In this document: positions 12,501 through 26,300 of the stretch, piece by piece | Position numbering within the stretch: the first letter of the stretch is position 1 | Layout of the letters: the number at the start of each line of letters is the position of its first letter | Origin: Phorcus lineatus | Lineage: Eukaryota > Mollusca > Gastropoda > Trochida > Trochidae | Length of the DNA: 64,000 nt | Assembly (NCBI GenBank): GCA_921293015.1 | Contig: OV121088.1 | Coordinates: 23,349,645 to 23,413,644 of the forward strand | Direction: 5' to 3' | The notes under the pieces: model-generated | The model's database searches: none | What the model was told of the DNA's origin: nothing | The model's input: only the letters and a program-made list of their open reading frames with translations | Translations under genes and position numbers: made by a program

Positions 12501-14349
12501 TAAGGTTCAAAGACAGGCACCACAAAATGGCCAATGACTTACAGTTATTGGAGAGCTTCAGAGGGAGTGTCACTCCTATTCTCTGATTTGCAAAGTTGAT
12601 AGCTAGCTGTTTAGGGCAGGTTTGCCTTTTTCATCATAATAGATACTTTCGATTTTCTTCAAAGACATTAGCAACAGTTAAAAAACCTAACAAAATCTTT
12701 TAAGAACTAACATTTCAACTTGTATGATCATTAGCTCTCTTATTATTTACCCATTGCCAATATGCATCCCTTTTTTCCAACCCTATGACAGCTTATCTTT
12801 TCTTGATACGCCCTGGACTAACTCTCCCATCACAAATCCATCTGAATGTAACACATGTCTGTCTAAACATAACTCACTGACCTGTCCATGCTGAGTTTCA
12901 TGATGGTCTCCATGTCAGCGCGAGACAGGACGTCGGCCAGCAGAAGTCTTTCTGTCCCCTTCATTATGGTCAGGAACACAGCGGTGGACACACTGTCTTC
13001 ACTCCCTGACGCTGTGTTAACAGCAAGCTGTGGTGGAAGGGAGAAAGATTTTAATTTTGTGTACAACTACAAAAACAGATTTCCTAAAGCATTAACCAAA
13101 AGCGTTTTCCTTATATGCTGACTGCATGTATCTCCTAACCATAACCTATACTGGATTTCAATGATGCATGGGCATGAGTTGAGTTATTGTCATACTTATA
13201 GATGTAGAATATGTTTATGTATGAGCATCTTGTAAAAAGAAGAAAAAGTTTATATTTGTGAACTGTGAATTGCGAAGCTTTCTTTGTTTCTAAAAATATC
13301 TGTCATTTAAGATCTATCTACATCCTACCTGCAACATCTTGCTGGGGAACTCGACATCCTTGAGGTCGTCATGGTAGTTTTCCATCACGTAGAACACCAC
13401 CGCCCACATGATCAGCTCAAACTGCTGGCTTGTGATACACACGCTGCAAGGGAGATTACTACATTGCATCATGTGATTATGGTTTGCCAGAAATTGACTA
13501 AGTGCTTACATTTTTCAAAGATAAATCTTTCCTGTCCATATTGTCCACTTACTTGCTGATGACCGAGAGGTGTTTATACAGGAAGTCAGTGATAAAGGGG
13601 AGAATACTCTTGGAGAATTCCGAGATGTTGGCCTCCAGGAGGTAGAGGACTCCATGCAGAGACGACACCTTGGTGGGCAGGTGGGTGCTCTTCATTCCTG
13701 AGTCTAACATCTTCACAAGCCTCTCTGATAAGGATGTCTCCTGAAATATAGTACGTTTCTTTCCTGGAGTATAAATCTATTTTTAAAAAATACTTCCATG
13801 TATTTTCGATAATTAAATACTTATTTTCTGGAAAACTTCTACCAATTAAATTAGAATAAAATGTCAAATTTTATCGAGAATTTACAAGCACTTGCAATCT
13901 AATGCAAGAAAATTCCACTTCAGCATTAGTTACATTTATGCCTTTGTGATCAAAATGTATCTAAAAAAAATAGCCTCAAAATTTTCCCATCAAATATCTA
14001 TGCATGCTTACAGATTTTGACCAACTTGTAAATGATGTTTGATTTAATATTACGAGTCCAGTATATTGTTATTTGTCTAACAAACAGAACTCATCTGAAG
14101 CACTACAAGTGAACTCAATCATCATCTATATTCACAGAATCAGATGACAAGTCACTATAAAATTCATCCTTCTAAAACTAATTGTATACTCACCATGCCG
14201 ACAACTGCGACAGCTTTACAAATGCCAACAATGAGGTACTGTGTGACCAGCTCGTCCTCGGCCGGGTGAGTCTTGTGGACGTCCAGTAGCGTGTCCAGCA
14301 TCAGCTCAAACTGCTCTCGCTCCATAAACAGGTCTGACAGGCACACAAT
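9503..14349 (-). CDS. HTT: HTT coding exons 45-53 (residues about 2554-2990)
   Basis: Exons at 14194-14349, 13553-13740, 13329-13443, 12882-13027, 11915-11982, 11292-11430, 10635-10797, 10023-10183 and about 9503-9680. They end the C-HEAT domain. Exon 51 has [20 protein letters not shown]; exon 52 has [20 protein letters not shown]. The last exon reads [20 protein letters not shown] and stops at TAG 9503-9505. Exon 49 (68 nt) abuts a tandem repeat of splice acceptors. The exon 52/53 junction is inferred from homology because no usable AG is present. Confidence 0.92.
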
Positions 14350-17300
14350 CTACAGGGGCAGGGAGAGGAGTAGACGGTGGACAAGTTAGTTAATTTGTTC
14401 CATACTCTTTTTTACATGTTTAAACCTGAGATAAGGATTTGCTTGGGTCAAACACTCTTTTTACTCATATCATTTGAATATTATTATTTCAGTCTTCTGC
14501 TTGGAAGGGAGAAAGTATGTCTGAGTACACTAAATATTCACTCATATTGTGTATAATATTTTTAATCATCAGAAAGCCTGCAACACTGATGTTCTTATCT
14601 ATCGTGGTGAAGCCTGTGATTACAATCTAGACCATGGTACTATAAAGTTCTTTATAGCAAAATAGTTGCACTGGTTTGATTCAAAGCCGAGACCTCTCAA
14701 TCTGAAGATTAAGTGGTTGAGTAATATTTTTTGCACCACTTGGACAATATTTTAGCCATTAACGGAGTGATGAAGAGTGCCTTTACCACTGAGCAATCTC
14801 TTTCAAGAAGGAAAGTGGAATACATCAACCTCAAGAAGATAATACTCTTATTTACTCAACAGAGAGAGAGAGTGAATGGAGATGCGTGTAGGTGGGGGGA
14901 TAGTTTTGAGGTACTCACCGACTCGACGACAGCGTTGATGAGCATGAGGGGTGGCCGAGTGTTGGTATCACAGGAGAGCCAGGGCAGGTAAAGCTCCAGC
15001 AGGAACTGCAAACAGGAGTGGATGTCCAGCCCGCTCAGGGTGATGGAGCGCTCCTGCCCCTTGATGGGGGACAGCGGGATGTTGGCACGCACCTGCTCCT
15101 GTAGGGGACTGTCCAGGGAGTCTGTCGTGTCGGACTCGGACATGTTTGTCTCCAAGCTGCCTACCACTGACCAGATGGCTTCCAGGGAGATCTGAACAGA
15201 ATAAGAGAGTTGAAGTTCAGTTTTATTTTTCTAATGAGTGTTATTACTTCTTTATTCATCATTCATTTTTCTATTTCTTCAGCTCTCTTCAAACAAGATC
15301 ATATCTTTCTACTCTACTTACGATATCAATGATTTAAAGTTTATTTTGTATTTTTTGTTATTTCAAAGTTTTCTTGTCCTTATTGATATGTTGAAATCAA
15401 AATTGACCCATGAGATAATGGCAAATCAAAACAAAATGATCTCTTAGGAAAGTTTACCAAGACTGACTGGTTTCATGTTTCGATCAGAAAATCTTACTGC
15501 TGTTTATCATCTGTAAGATATAAAATAGTTGGTGTTATAATTAAATCATGTAAACACATGCAATTATTGTTTCAGACATGCAAAAAAACTCTCACCAACT
15601 CAGTAAACATCACATGATCATTTTCTCCAGCATCACTATCTAAAACATAGCACATAATATTTTCAAAAATTAAATTGAGAGAGAAAATAACATCCTACCT
15701 GGCCAAGACCAAAGTCCTCCTCTCCCGGTTCCCTCTCCAGATTATCCTCGAACAGATCGCAGTGTAGAGAGTCCATCCGACGTCGGTGGTTGGCGTACGC
15801 ATGATGTGACTGTCTGTCATGTCTGAAATGGAAATGAAACTTTGTTACTTTTTCTGTACACTGTTCTAAGTTTTCATTGACATATAGTGCATACCATTTA
15901 CAAGAAAAATTCTAAAATTTCAATGGGTTCTGGAAGATATGGAATCAAGGATATGGAGACACAAAGCTTCCATAATTCCAAGAGTAAATCACCTGGCTGC
16001 ACAGAGGTTCTGGATCTCCTGCTCAATCAGGCCGCGGATCATGGACAGCTTCTTGCCACACCTGGAACATGCAACAATTCACTCACAATCAAACTGTATC
16101 TGTAATCTGGACACAGAGGAGACACTATATAATATCTAGTAAATAGAAACAAATCTCATTTACCTCTATTTCTCCATCAAAGGAATTGATGATATGGGAA
16201 AATGTATGTACAACGCCGTTACATTATGAGCTGTTTATAACAAAGTAGTAAGCCACATCAAGTTCACATCAATTTCACAACTTAATACTCTAGACATGAC
16301 AACATCATGACCAGATGAACTTAATGACATGCAAATGCCATGCTCTTAACATCACACAAGTCGACATAAAAGCATACGGCATCTGTTTAAGGACATTTCT
16401 CACTGAAAACAAATGATTCTGAATTAATGTTATTTGAATATCTTGGACATTTGCTGTTTAATTAAATACCAGAAGAAATCAATAGTGAAACTCTCTCCAA
16501 ACCACCCACCTGGTGTGTAGGAAAGCAAGTGGTTTGTCTCTAGGCTGCACTTCGAACATGCTGTTTGCAGGATTGCCGGCCACCGGGACGAGAATTGACT
16601 GTAGCAGGAGCGCAGTGATCGCCTTCACCGAGATCACCATCACCTGGCTCCTGTCTATCTCCTCCTGTGGATGGAACATAAATCCTTAATATTCCACTAT
16701 CAATCTAATGGCACTTGTCAAAATATAGATTCAAGATTACATCATTTTAGAATTACAGACAATCCCAGCCAAGGCCCAGAAAAGTTTATTAAGTCAGGCA
16801 AACTTTATCAATATAGGAAAACTGTGCCAATATTGGACCTGTTGAGTAGTACAAAAATGTCAAGGTTATCTCATAGATATTTCACGTAAACTGCTGAGCT
16901 TCTTTGAAGGAAGAAACCTGTTCAACCAGTGTGTCTCTTGGTATATTCAAACCAGGAGTAGTAATACTTGGAAGAGAAATGCTAGCCCTTGAAACCACGC
17001 ACATACTCATAGCGCCCAACGGTTATGATTTCATAACACTTAGTGATATCTGGAATAAAACTTTGATGTGAGATGTATAATACAAACCTGGTACAATGTC
17101 AAGCTAACAGCGAATTAATTGAGACTTATGATATGTACTTTTGATATATGAAACTCTCAACAGTGACCTGTATCGGAACACCATCAAAACAAACAGGGGA
17201 GGTAACTCACCTCAGTGGAGAGGTCCAAGCCGCCCGACACGGGGTTCAGTAAGGCGAGCAGACTCATCCAAGTCTCCTCAAACTGCTGTCGACTTACCCA

Positions 17301-20300
17301 GCCTGTGGAGTAAAACTACAATTTGATCTCTGGCCATCCTGTTTAGGTGATCCACATAAAATAATTATGAATATAACAAATTACATTAACTTTCTTCAGA
17401 ATCCATTGTCTTTCAAACCTTTTTCCATTCAGTGTTAGTATGTCCAAAAACATTTCTTACTTTTATCAGCATCAACTTATTTTTATCATTCCCCATCTCT
17501 CTCATCCAGTTACCCACTCCTCTTAGCCGTCACCCAATCACTCTAAACTACACACACTGCAATATATCATTTCCTCTAATCACTCAACTGTTAATCTACC
17601 ACTTCCACCTTAAACCATCACCCCTCAACTTAAAGCCGTCACCAACTCACCCTAAACCATCATTCACTCCTCATCCCTCAACTGATACCCCTTCCACCCT
17701 CAACCTACAACCCTGTTTCCCAATCATTGTACCTCCACCCTGAATCATCACATACCTACCCTCAATCACGCTCTTGTTTAACAACAATATTCCCCAACAA
17801 GACGAACTCACCCAACGTGTTGACGCGCAGGACAAACTCCTTGAGGACTTCCTTTTCCTGCAGGAAGTCGACCGGAAGGGACGGCAGCTTCGTCTTCAGA
17901 CCCCCTGAAGGCGACGGCGACCACCCTAGCTTCCAGACGAGGGGAGGCGTCCGTGCATACGTGTTCACCAGCGGGAGGCGGCCCAGACCTGAGTGACAAT
18001 AAGTGACAATAAGAATGATAAACCCTAGAATATTCCTTGGTAAACAATTTGTGATTCCTATAGATTTGAATTGTTTGACACTTACTCATTCTTCTGTAAA
18101 GACATTCAGATTATGTAGCCGCTAGGTGGCTCTGTTAGAAAGAAGATAAAAACTAAAAAAAGAGACCGAAGACGTCAAATTGGTAATTATCTTTCTCGGC
18201 AGTCAGTTTAGTTAGAGTAGAAGACTGACCTATAACTATGTTCCTCATTGGCGATGCTATCACAGGTGGTAAGGGGAGACTACTCTCAGCTTTAGGACAC
18301 AGTCTTGTTTGTAGACAGTGAACCAATTCCGAGATCTGGTCACATGCCCGTATCAACATAGCTGATTCTGAAAGCAGAGACAATTTCAAGAAAATCGTTT
18401 TAAGAAAAGGATGTCTATGCTCATACAAAGAGTATATGTTGATGAATATGAACTATACAAGCTGTTAATTTATATTAAGTATTTTCATTAAAATGATAAG
18501 AACAGCTTACCATCTCGACTGGACTGAGAAATATTGTCATCATCTCTGTCTTGATGTGCTAAAACAGCCACTCGCTCTCCCGGCAACACAACCACTGAAA
18601 TGGACGACACATGACCAACATAATTACCAAAGTAATTAAGAGATATTATTGATCAATCCTTTGTATCTAAGTTGTTTCTTTATGATATCTTTTATCAAAG
18701 CAAAGGTGGTGAAAACATTAAGCTTGCATCAAGTCATCCTGTCCCGTCAATAAATGTTTACCTTCAAAGCTCTTACATTCCCCCGACTGCATTCACTAGT
18801 ATTTCCCTGTATCTTTTTTTTTATGATCAAATTTAGTTCAATCATGAAGAAGCTTATCATTACGCTCATCCAAGTTACTGCCAAAGTTGCTAGATTCTAA
18901 GGTTTTTAACTGGCTGATTATCTATAAACAACATATGGGAGATTCAGAGAGGGTTATCACTGAATTATTGGAGATTTGCTGATAAAAGTATCCTGATTAA
19001 GCAGAGTGGTGAAAATGTTACTAATGGGACTCTGCCATGCGTTAACATTCAGATTTTCAAATCATTGCTGGATGCGTGAACACCTAAAAATGCCAGAAGC
19101 GGAGTTAGAGTTGACAAACAAAGGGAGGTAACTCACAAGATGATATGAGTTGATAGAGCGCAGACGTGATAGTGCACACCCAGGTGGCATGATCATTTTG
19201 ACCAATCAGGTTGGAGAATTGCTGGTTCTGCAGGACGAGTGACACACACTCGAGACATGTCTGAAGCTGCTCTGTTGTGGGCAGCTGGTTGTGCTGGAGC
19301 AGCCAGGCTAACATCTGCAATAGGAGAATGTGTGTTTTTGTCATGGACAGAACCAAGCACTCATTTTGTAAGATGACAAACTGTATATTGTTCTTCTGAA
19401 TCTATCAATTAACAAAAACAAGCAGTTATGCAGACACAAAGGTAAGCGTCACGTTAACGCCAATCAAGTGAAGAAAAATCAGTTTCTATTACTTCATAAT
19501 ATATTTACTTTATGAATATTTTGGACTAAATTATAAAGATGACACACTCAAATCCATTGTAAGAAAACAGCCTCATGTTCCTTAGTTCTTAAGAATACAA
19601 TTAGATGTTCCACTAAAAACATGCATCAAAAACAAAGATATCTCTCGATAAAAATACAGTAATTTAAAATGCAAATAAACTCATAAATCACAGTCTATAT
19701 GATCACTTCTCAGACAGACAGATCACTCACCTCCATGCATAGAACACTAAATCTGCATACATCTCCATGAGATTCTGTAGGGACACCTGGTTTCCATGGA
19801 AACCTCTGAACGGACACTAAATACTGTGTAAGGGCTGCAGTGAGCTGGAAGTTCATGACAAACCAAGTACTGTCCGTAAACAAGTCCTCAATCCTCTCCA
19901 TATAGCGGATCTCTTTGGCACTGAGCGAGAGTCTGAATGTGAGATTCTGATGAGGGATGGGCAGATGGTTGATGATGTTGTTGATATGTCGAAACAGCGT
20001 GAGTTGTGCAGCTTGGAAGAGCGTGTCTAGACTAGGTTCTGCAGGTGGAAGTTTTTGGTCAGTATGTGTCTCCCGGTCGCGATTGTACCGCACTAGAGTT
20101 CTATAGGCTCCTAAGGATATACATTCTTCTAGGATTGAAAGACTGAATTCCTGAAACAGAAACATTGGGTGTTAACACTGACCTGCTTCACTTAAGACCT
20201 AATGTCATTCCATCAAGTAATTTCAGCCTCTGATCAATCTTATCTAATGCTAAAGTTGACTTCCATATCCCTTAAGAGAGGCCCTTATTGGTGAAAAGTT

Positions 20301-23300
20301 CCAAGAATATTCCCATGACGTTAGCTTTAAAAAGTTCTTTTTATCAAGTTGATTTGCAAAGACTCAACAAATAAAAGTTAGTTTAGATTGTTGGTTACCA
20401 CAGAGACCTGTGTGACCAGATTCTTGTATGGCAGGGCTTGCCCTGGAGAATAGTGTCACTCACTTTTGTCATAGTGATAGAGAGGATGTCCGCGTAGTCA
20501 AGACGCTGAAGCAGGAATGCACATTCTCTTGTGTTTGGGTCCATCTGGAAACACTGGTCCTTCACCACAGATAGGTAAAACTCCTGCAAGTGGTATAAAT
20601 AATATCATCACAATATCTTGCATAACTAAATTATCTCCACATTAAGATTAATATCTACTTGCAAAAATCACTCACAAGTTGTCAGCTTCATAAGCCATAA
20701 ATAAGCAATAAACCAGGGGTGTAGCTCATCATAAGGAAGGCTGTAGTTTGATTCCAAGTTGGTTCATACCAAACTACTGTAAAAAATGTGAGTTCTTTTC
20801 TTGCTAGGAGCTCAGAATTTAAAGGCTAGCACATTACTTCAACTAGCAGTGGCTGCTGCCAGGTGCCAGTGCACCACAAGATGTTACTAATTAACATTTA
20901 AAAGATGACAATAATGACTATATAATGAATATCATTGTACTTAATGTACTCTCTTTCCAGGAGGAACTTACCTTGTTGACCTCAATATTTGTGACCTGTT
21001 CGGGGGTCAAGGCGAGGGGGTGTGTCCGCTCAGGGGAGAGGGAATGTTTGTTGTCAGGCGAGAGGAGGTTCTGGAACTTGGTGAGCAGAGACGCTAGACG
21101 CTCGTGTCTGAAACAAGGACACAGTGGTATCAGGTCACATTGTCATTGTCGGATTATTACTCACACTATAGGCTATAGAGAACAATGTCCTGGTTCAACC
21201 ATACACTCACCTTTGTATTAACCCGTTTGATTTCATAAACTGTAAAAGTTTTTCTAAATCTTCTAATGGTAGCTGTTTACTGCTCTCCTGTGAAAATAAC
21301 AGAAAAAATATCCTATGAATGTCTTCTTCTTAAAGGACCAACAACACCAACTATATGAATCAGTGGTTTCAATGACAGAATCAAATTTGCCGAAATGGAA
21401 AACAACAAAGTCGAAAAGAGCCATATAATGCAATGTCATTAATTGTATGAAAAAACAGAAATTTAAAAAAATTTCACAATTTTGAAAGAAAACAAACATT
21501 CAAGTGAACATGTTTTCCATTACACACCTCATAGTTTTCAGCGAGCAGCATCTCGACTCTGCGGCAAGCGATGGTGTCGCACATGCGAGCGACCGCCAGT
21601 TGATGAGTGTTGAGAAACTTGTCTATCAGGAGGGTGAGAAGAGCTCCACTCTGGGTGAGGTGAATTGCTTCCACACACCGCAACGTCTTCTTGACCACTG
21701 AGGGCTGGGTGTGAGATCAAGAATACAGTTTTAGCAAACTCAGCATATTTCATTGTTATGGTACTACAGTTCTTAATTTCTTTGTCATAACTCCAAAAAT
21801 GTCTAAATTCATTCTTATTACAAAAGCCTTCAAAGCTTCTAATAATAATGTACATAATAAATCAGAATGGTAAGCCTTTAGCAGTCAAAATTAAAGACCA
21901 GGTAACAAAAGGAAACATTAAGAGTGAGTGAGCTATTGTTTAATGCCGCTTGGGCAATATTTCAGCCATTAGCGGCGTGGAAACATTAAGAATTGGCAAT
22001 CAGATTTAAATGGGATGTACCAAACTACAAATGTGTTGATTCAGGTATTTCATGACCAGATATGTTTCACAAAATCTCAAAATGATTTCATTTTTGATGA
22101 AATCGGGTTTTCTGAAAAACATTAGACAAAGAACCTAATTTTTAAGCCAAATAATTTTAAGTCAATGATAAAAAGATAAAAAACAAAGTAATCTTTTACG
22201 AAATTTTCAGATTAAGTATTGCATTATCATTATCATTATCATCAATATTCTACCAATAATACAACGGCACCTGCACTTAAGAGTTAACAGAGAAGAAAAG
22301 GTAACAGCAAAGCTCCCTACCCGAGACACATTCTCACAGCGGGCGTGTATGGCCTGTATGAAGAGACTGCTAGCAGCGGAGTTGCGGTGTATGGCGCTGA
22401 TGAAATCCTGCACTGGAGACTCATGGGATAGGTCAATCAGGTCCGACACGTGGTTGATAATCAACCAGGTCATGTGCTCGGCATCGTTTAGGTTCTCACA
22501 CTGAGCAGAAGGAAAACACTTTTCTTATTTGCCGTATTTTTCAAGACTATGCTAACCCTAACAAACAAATCTTTACATGATGTTTGATTGATAATGTAAG
22601 ATAAGAAAATACTTTATTGCCTGTTAGGGAACTTTTGTAACATCTAAGTGAGCAACAAACATTTTCAAATGACAGTCACAATAAATTCTGATAGAGAAGA
22701 TAGTCTTGATAAGTAAACAAGAACGCATTCTTGAAAGCAATAAAGCTCTTCTAAAAATGAAGATCAAACTAGAAATTTGTAGCCTTGATGTAGATAAGCA
22801 GAAGCATTAATCATTTCTTTACCACATAATCACAGAAGAGGATGAGACCCCCACGTCTGAGGAGCTCAAGGTGACAACACTGAAGGGTCCTTTTCTGTAA
22901 ATCTGCTACATTTCCTTGACGACTGAAACAGAAAACAAAATTAACTTTGATCTACAAAGTCATTTTGATAACGAACTCTGAAAACAGTACACTTATCTAG
23001 TGAAGTTATTGTATTCATTAAGTATTTTCTGTTCACCAAGAAATTTCTCGACAAGGAGACACTCATGAGGTCATTCTGGATAAGGTACTCAAGATTTTAT
23101 ATCAAACTTACCTTAAAATACTTGTGGAAAATGGTATTACTGTGACTCATTTAGTATAAACAATTTATCATTAACTATTTATGTCGAGGAGACACCCACC
23201 AGGGACTCATCATCAGGCGTTTGAAAAGTATCTTACCCCTCTCATAAGAAATGCACGATATCCACAAATAATCACTTGGTATATATTCTATTTGTACAGA

Positions 23301-26300
23301 GTGTTTTACTTTGGGACCCCAAACATGGACTCATCCAGAGGTATTTCTAGATTATAGACTTCTTAGACTTTATTCAAAAACCTTATTTTAAAGAAATGGT
23401 ATTACACATAAACTCATTTAATATATTCTATATTTCATTTGCACAATTTGACAAACTAATTCCAATGACCAATATGAAAACTTTAACACCCTGCATATCC
23501 TAGCTCACTTTAGTAAGAGTCTATATTTTCAATAATTTACATGACAATGAGACACTGACAAGGAATCCTTTGTGAGACTCCACTTTTCAATAAACTTTAT
23601 TGACATATAAAACATACTAAGTGAGTCTCTGTGTAAAACCAATTCTGACAAAGGTGCTGACCTGGGACTCATCATGAGGTACTTCTGAGGGGTGTTCATC
23701 ACCAGACTCCAGAGACTCTGATCGTCGAAGTTGAGCAGGATGAGGATGTTACACCAGAGGAGTGCCAGGGTCGGGTACGTCGTGTTTAGCGCCAAGACCA
23801 GCTGGTTGATCTCTCTTACGTTATACACACCGCGGGGACAGTCCAGATGCATGAGTCGAGCCGCAGCAGTGGCGACCCGGCGGTAGAGGCCGGACTGGAA
23901 CATGTGGGTGAGGTAGAGGATGAGGTGACACATCTGCTGAACCAGGAAGTGGAGGGGGGCGTCGCTCGACGTGATAGACACAGACTCTGTGTTGAGTGTC
24001 TCCGCACACTTTCCGATCACTTGGAACAGGAACCTGGGGATAAAAGAGCTCACTTATTTAAATACCATTTCCAATAAAAGTCTAAATCTACCTTTTATCA
24101 TAGTCTTTTCAAAGAAAAAAACAATAACTCTACAAGTACAAGATAAATGAATGATTGCTTAAATCTTGCAACATTTAACTGGGCATTGATCAGACAGCTG
24201 ATTCACGTCCTTCTATTTGTTAAATCAAAAGAGAAATAGTTCACCAAACATTTCCTCTATAACACAGAACAGTAACCTTGCTAATCCCAGAAAACAACCC
24301 AACAATTACCAAGCAAAGATCTCTTCTGGCACGAGATCTGTGTATTCCTCCTGCAGGTTTGTGTCGCTGTCCGCCATGTCTCGGAGGAGGGGGAAGGTCA
24401 TGCCCACGTCAACGAGGCGAGAGAGAACGACTTCCTCCTTGGACTGGGAGATGAGGACTCGCATGAGCGACAGCACCAGACACATCCACCTCTGTAGGCC
24501 CTGCACACAGGACTGGAACAAACAGGTGCTCTCTTTATTATAAGAAATGCATCATTGAGGAAATCATTGATGGACTCAGAGATGCTTGGTTTTTGGTAAG
24601 AGTTTTGTAGGCAATGCAACATTTTAGAGTCAGCATGTACAAAAACCATTCCTTTGAATGAATATTTATAAATCAAATAAACCAAATCAAGGATTTTAAG
24701 CACTGACCACGTCCCCTGGTCTTGTGAGAAGTGTTTTGAGGAGGATGTCAACTGGTCGGAACACACTCGGCGCCACAGACTCAAACAGACGGTGAAGCAC
24801 ATCAAGGGAGACCTGCCGGTCTATGTTGATCTGGAACAAGCGGGTACAAATTATCTCTCAGCTTCATCTATCGTTTGGATGATGGCATAGATATTCTTAA
24901 ATGACCTAAATCTGTCGGAATCTTCTTTACATTAAAGCTGAATTAACTGGCAAATACTGAGAAGCTAGAATATAGGAATGGGAGCATGATACGGAGAAAT
25001 AGCACTGCAGTGGTCATGAAGAACTTAAAGAAGATAGAAGTTATTGATTACATCAAAAGCTCAGCATTAACTATGAGAGAAGAGAGCTTAGCTTAGATTG
25101 TTGCAATACTCCAAGGCAAGGGTAATTTCACTGACATAGTGTAAACATGCCCTGCCAGTACCTGTTGCTTGGCGAGAGCGGGCAGCACTGTGTCGATGAC
25201 CTGTCTGGAGAGTCTCTTCCACTTCTCCTCGCTCTCCCGGTGACACTGCTGCAGCACCATCACAAACATCTCCAGTGCCTGCAACACATGCAACAATTCC
25301 TCTTCAACACTCCTGACAATCTCTTCATAGTTTTATCCAAGTTACCTACATAAACATGTGGCTTTGATCAGCCCATTGCTTGGATTAGCTCTTGGCTGGT
25401 GTTTACAAACTAACATATCATACTTCCTGGAACATCATAACAGTGTTTAAGAAGACTAACTATAATACTGTACATTTTAATACACTATTATAACAAAACA
25501 GGCATAATATCAAAATATTAACAGACAATGATACATTAGATTCAAGATTAGATAATCAGATTAGATACTACACAACAATTTAAATGAGTTGGGCACCTGG
25601 TAGTAGTTGATGAGGCGGAGCAGCATGGAGACGACAACTTCTCGTTGAGTCTCCAGCTCCTTGCCTACGTCAGACTTGCTGGTCCCTCGCAGTAGGAACA
25701 GGTCGTACACCACGCTCCGCAGGGCTGGGATGGCTGCAATGTGACATCATGGAGTTAATGTGAAAATGCAGATTATCTAAAAACTGATTATAGTACATCA
25801 CACAACTCATTGACAATGAAATAATTCAGGCTTGGTACCTTGATAACTTCAAAAGTGACACAGAATATTCCCAGATCAGACTCAACCTAAAGATTTAAAT
25901 GAATTGAGCAAGATCAAAATTTGCATTTGCCTATCTGACTATTACCATGTGTGGTTGGCTGAAGGCCGCTGGCCATGATGCCGTCACACTTGTGGATAAT
26001 TCTGGGCATGTCGATGATGGATTTGCTGTGGAACCTCTCATAGGACAACATCACCAGGAACTGGAATATGTGCGGCACCAGCATCTCGGAGTTCCTGCAA
26101 CAGTGATATCATCTCTTCTACATCTATCAACAATTTTCAATAACTTAAACAGGCAATACAACCAAAATTTGTTTGAAAGGTAAACTCAATGTGCATTCAA
26201 CATAGGATTAAAAATTGTCAAATTAAAAGAAAACATAATAACATAAGACTAGATCAAAAATAGATCTCACAAAAAGGAAACCATCACCTAGCCAATTAAT

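Noticed and set aside
17432-17743. 103-codon plus-strand frame
   Set aside because: Falls entirely in a C/A/T-rich degenerate repeat inside an HTT intron; composition explains the open frame.
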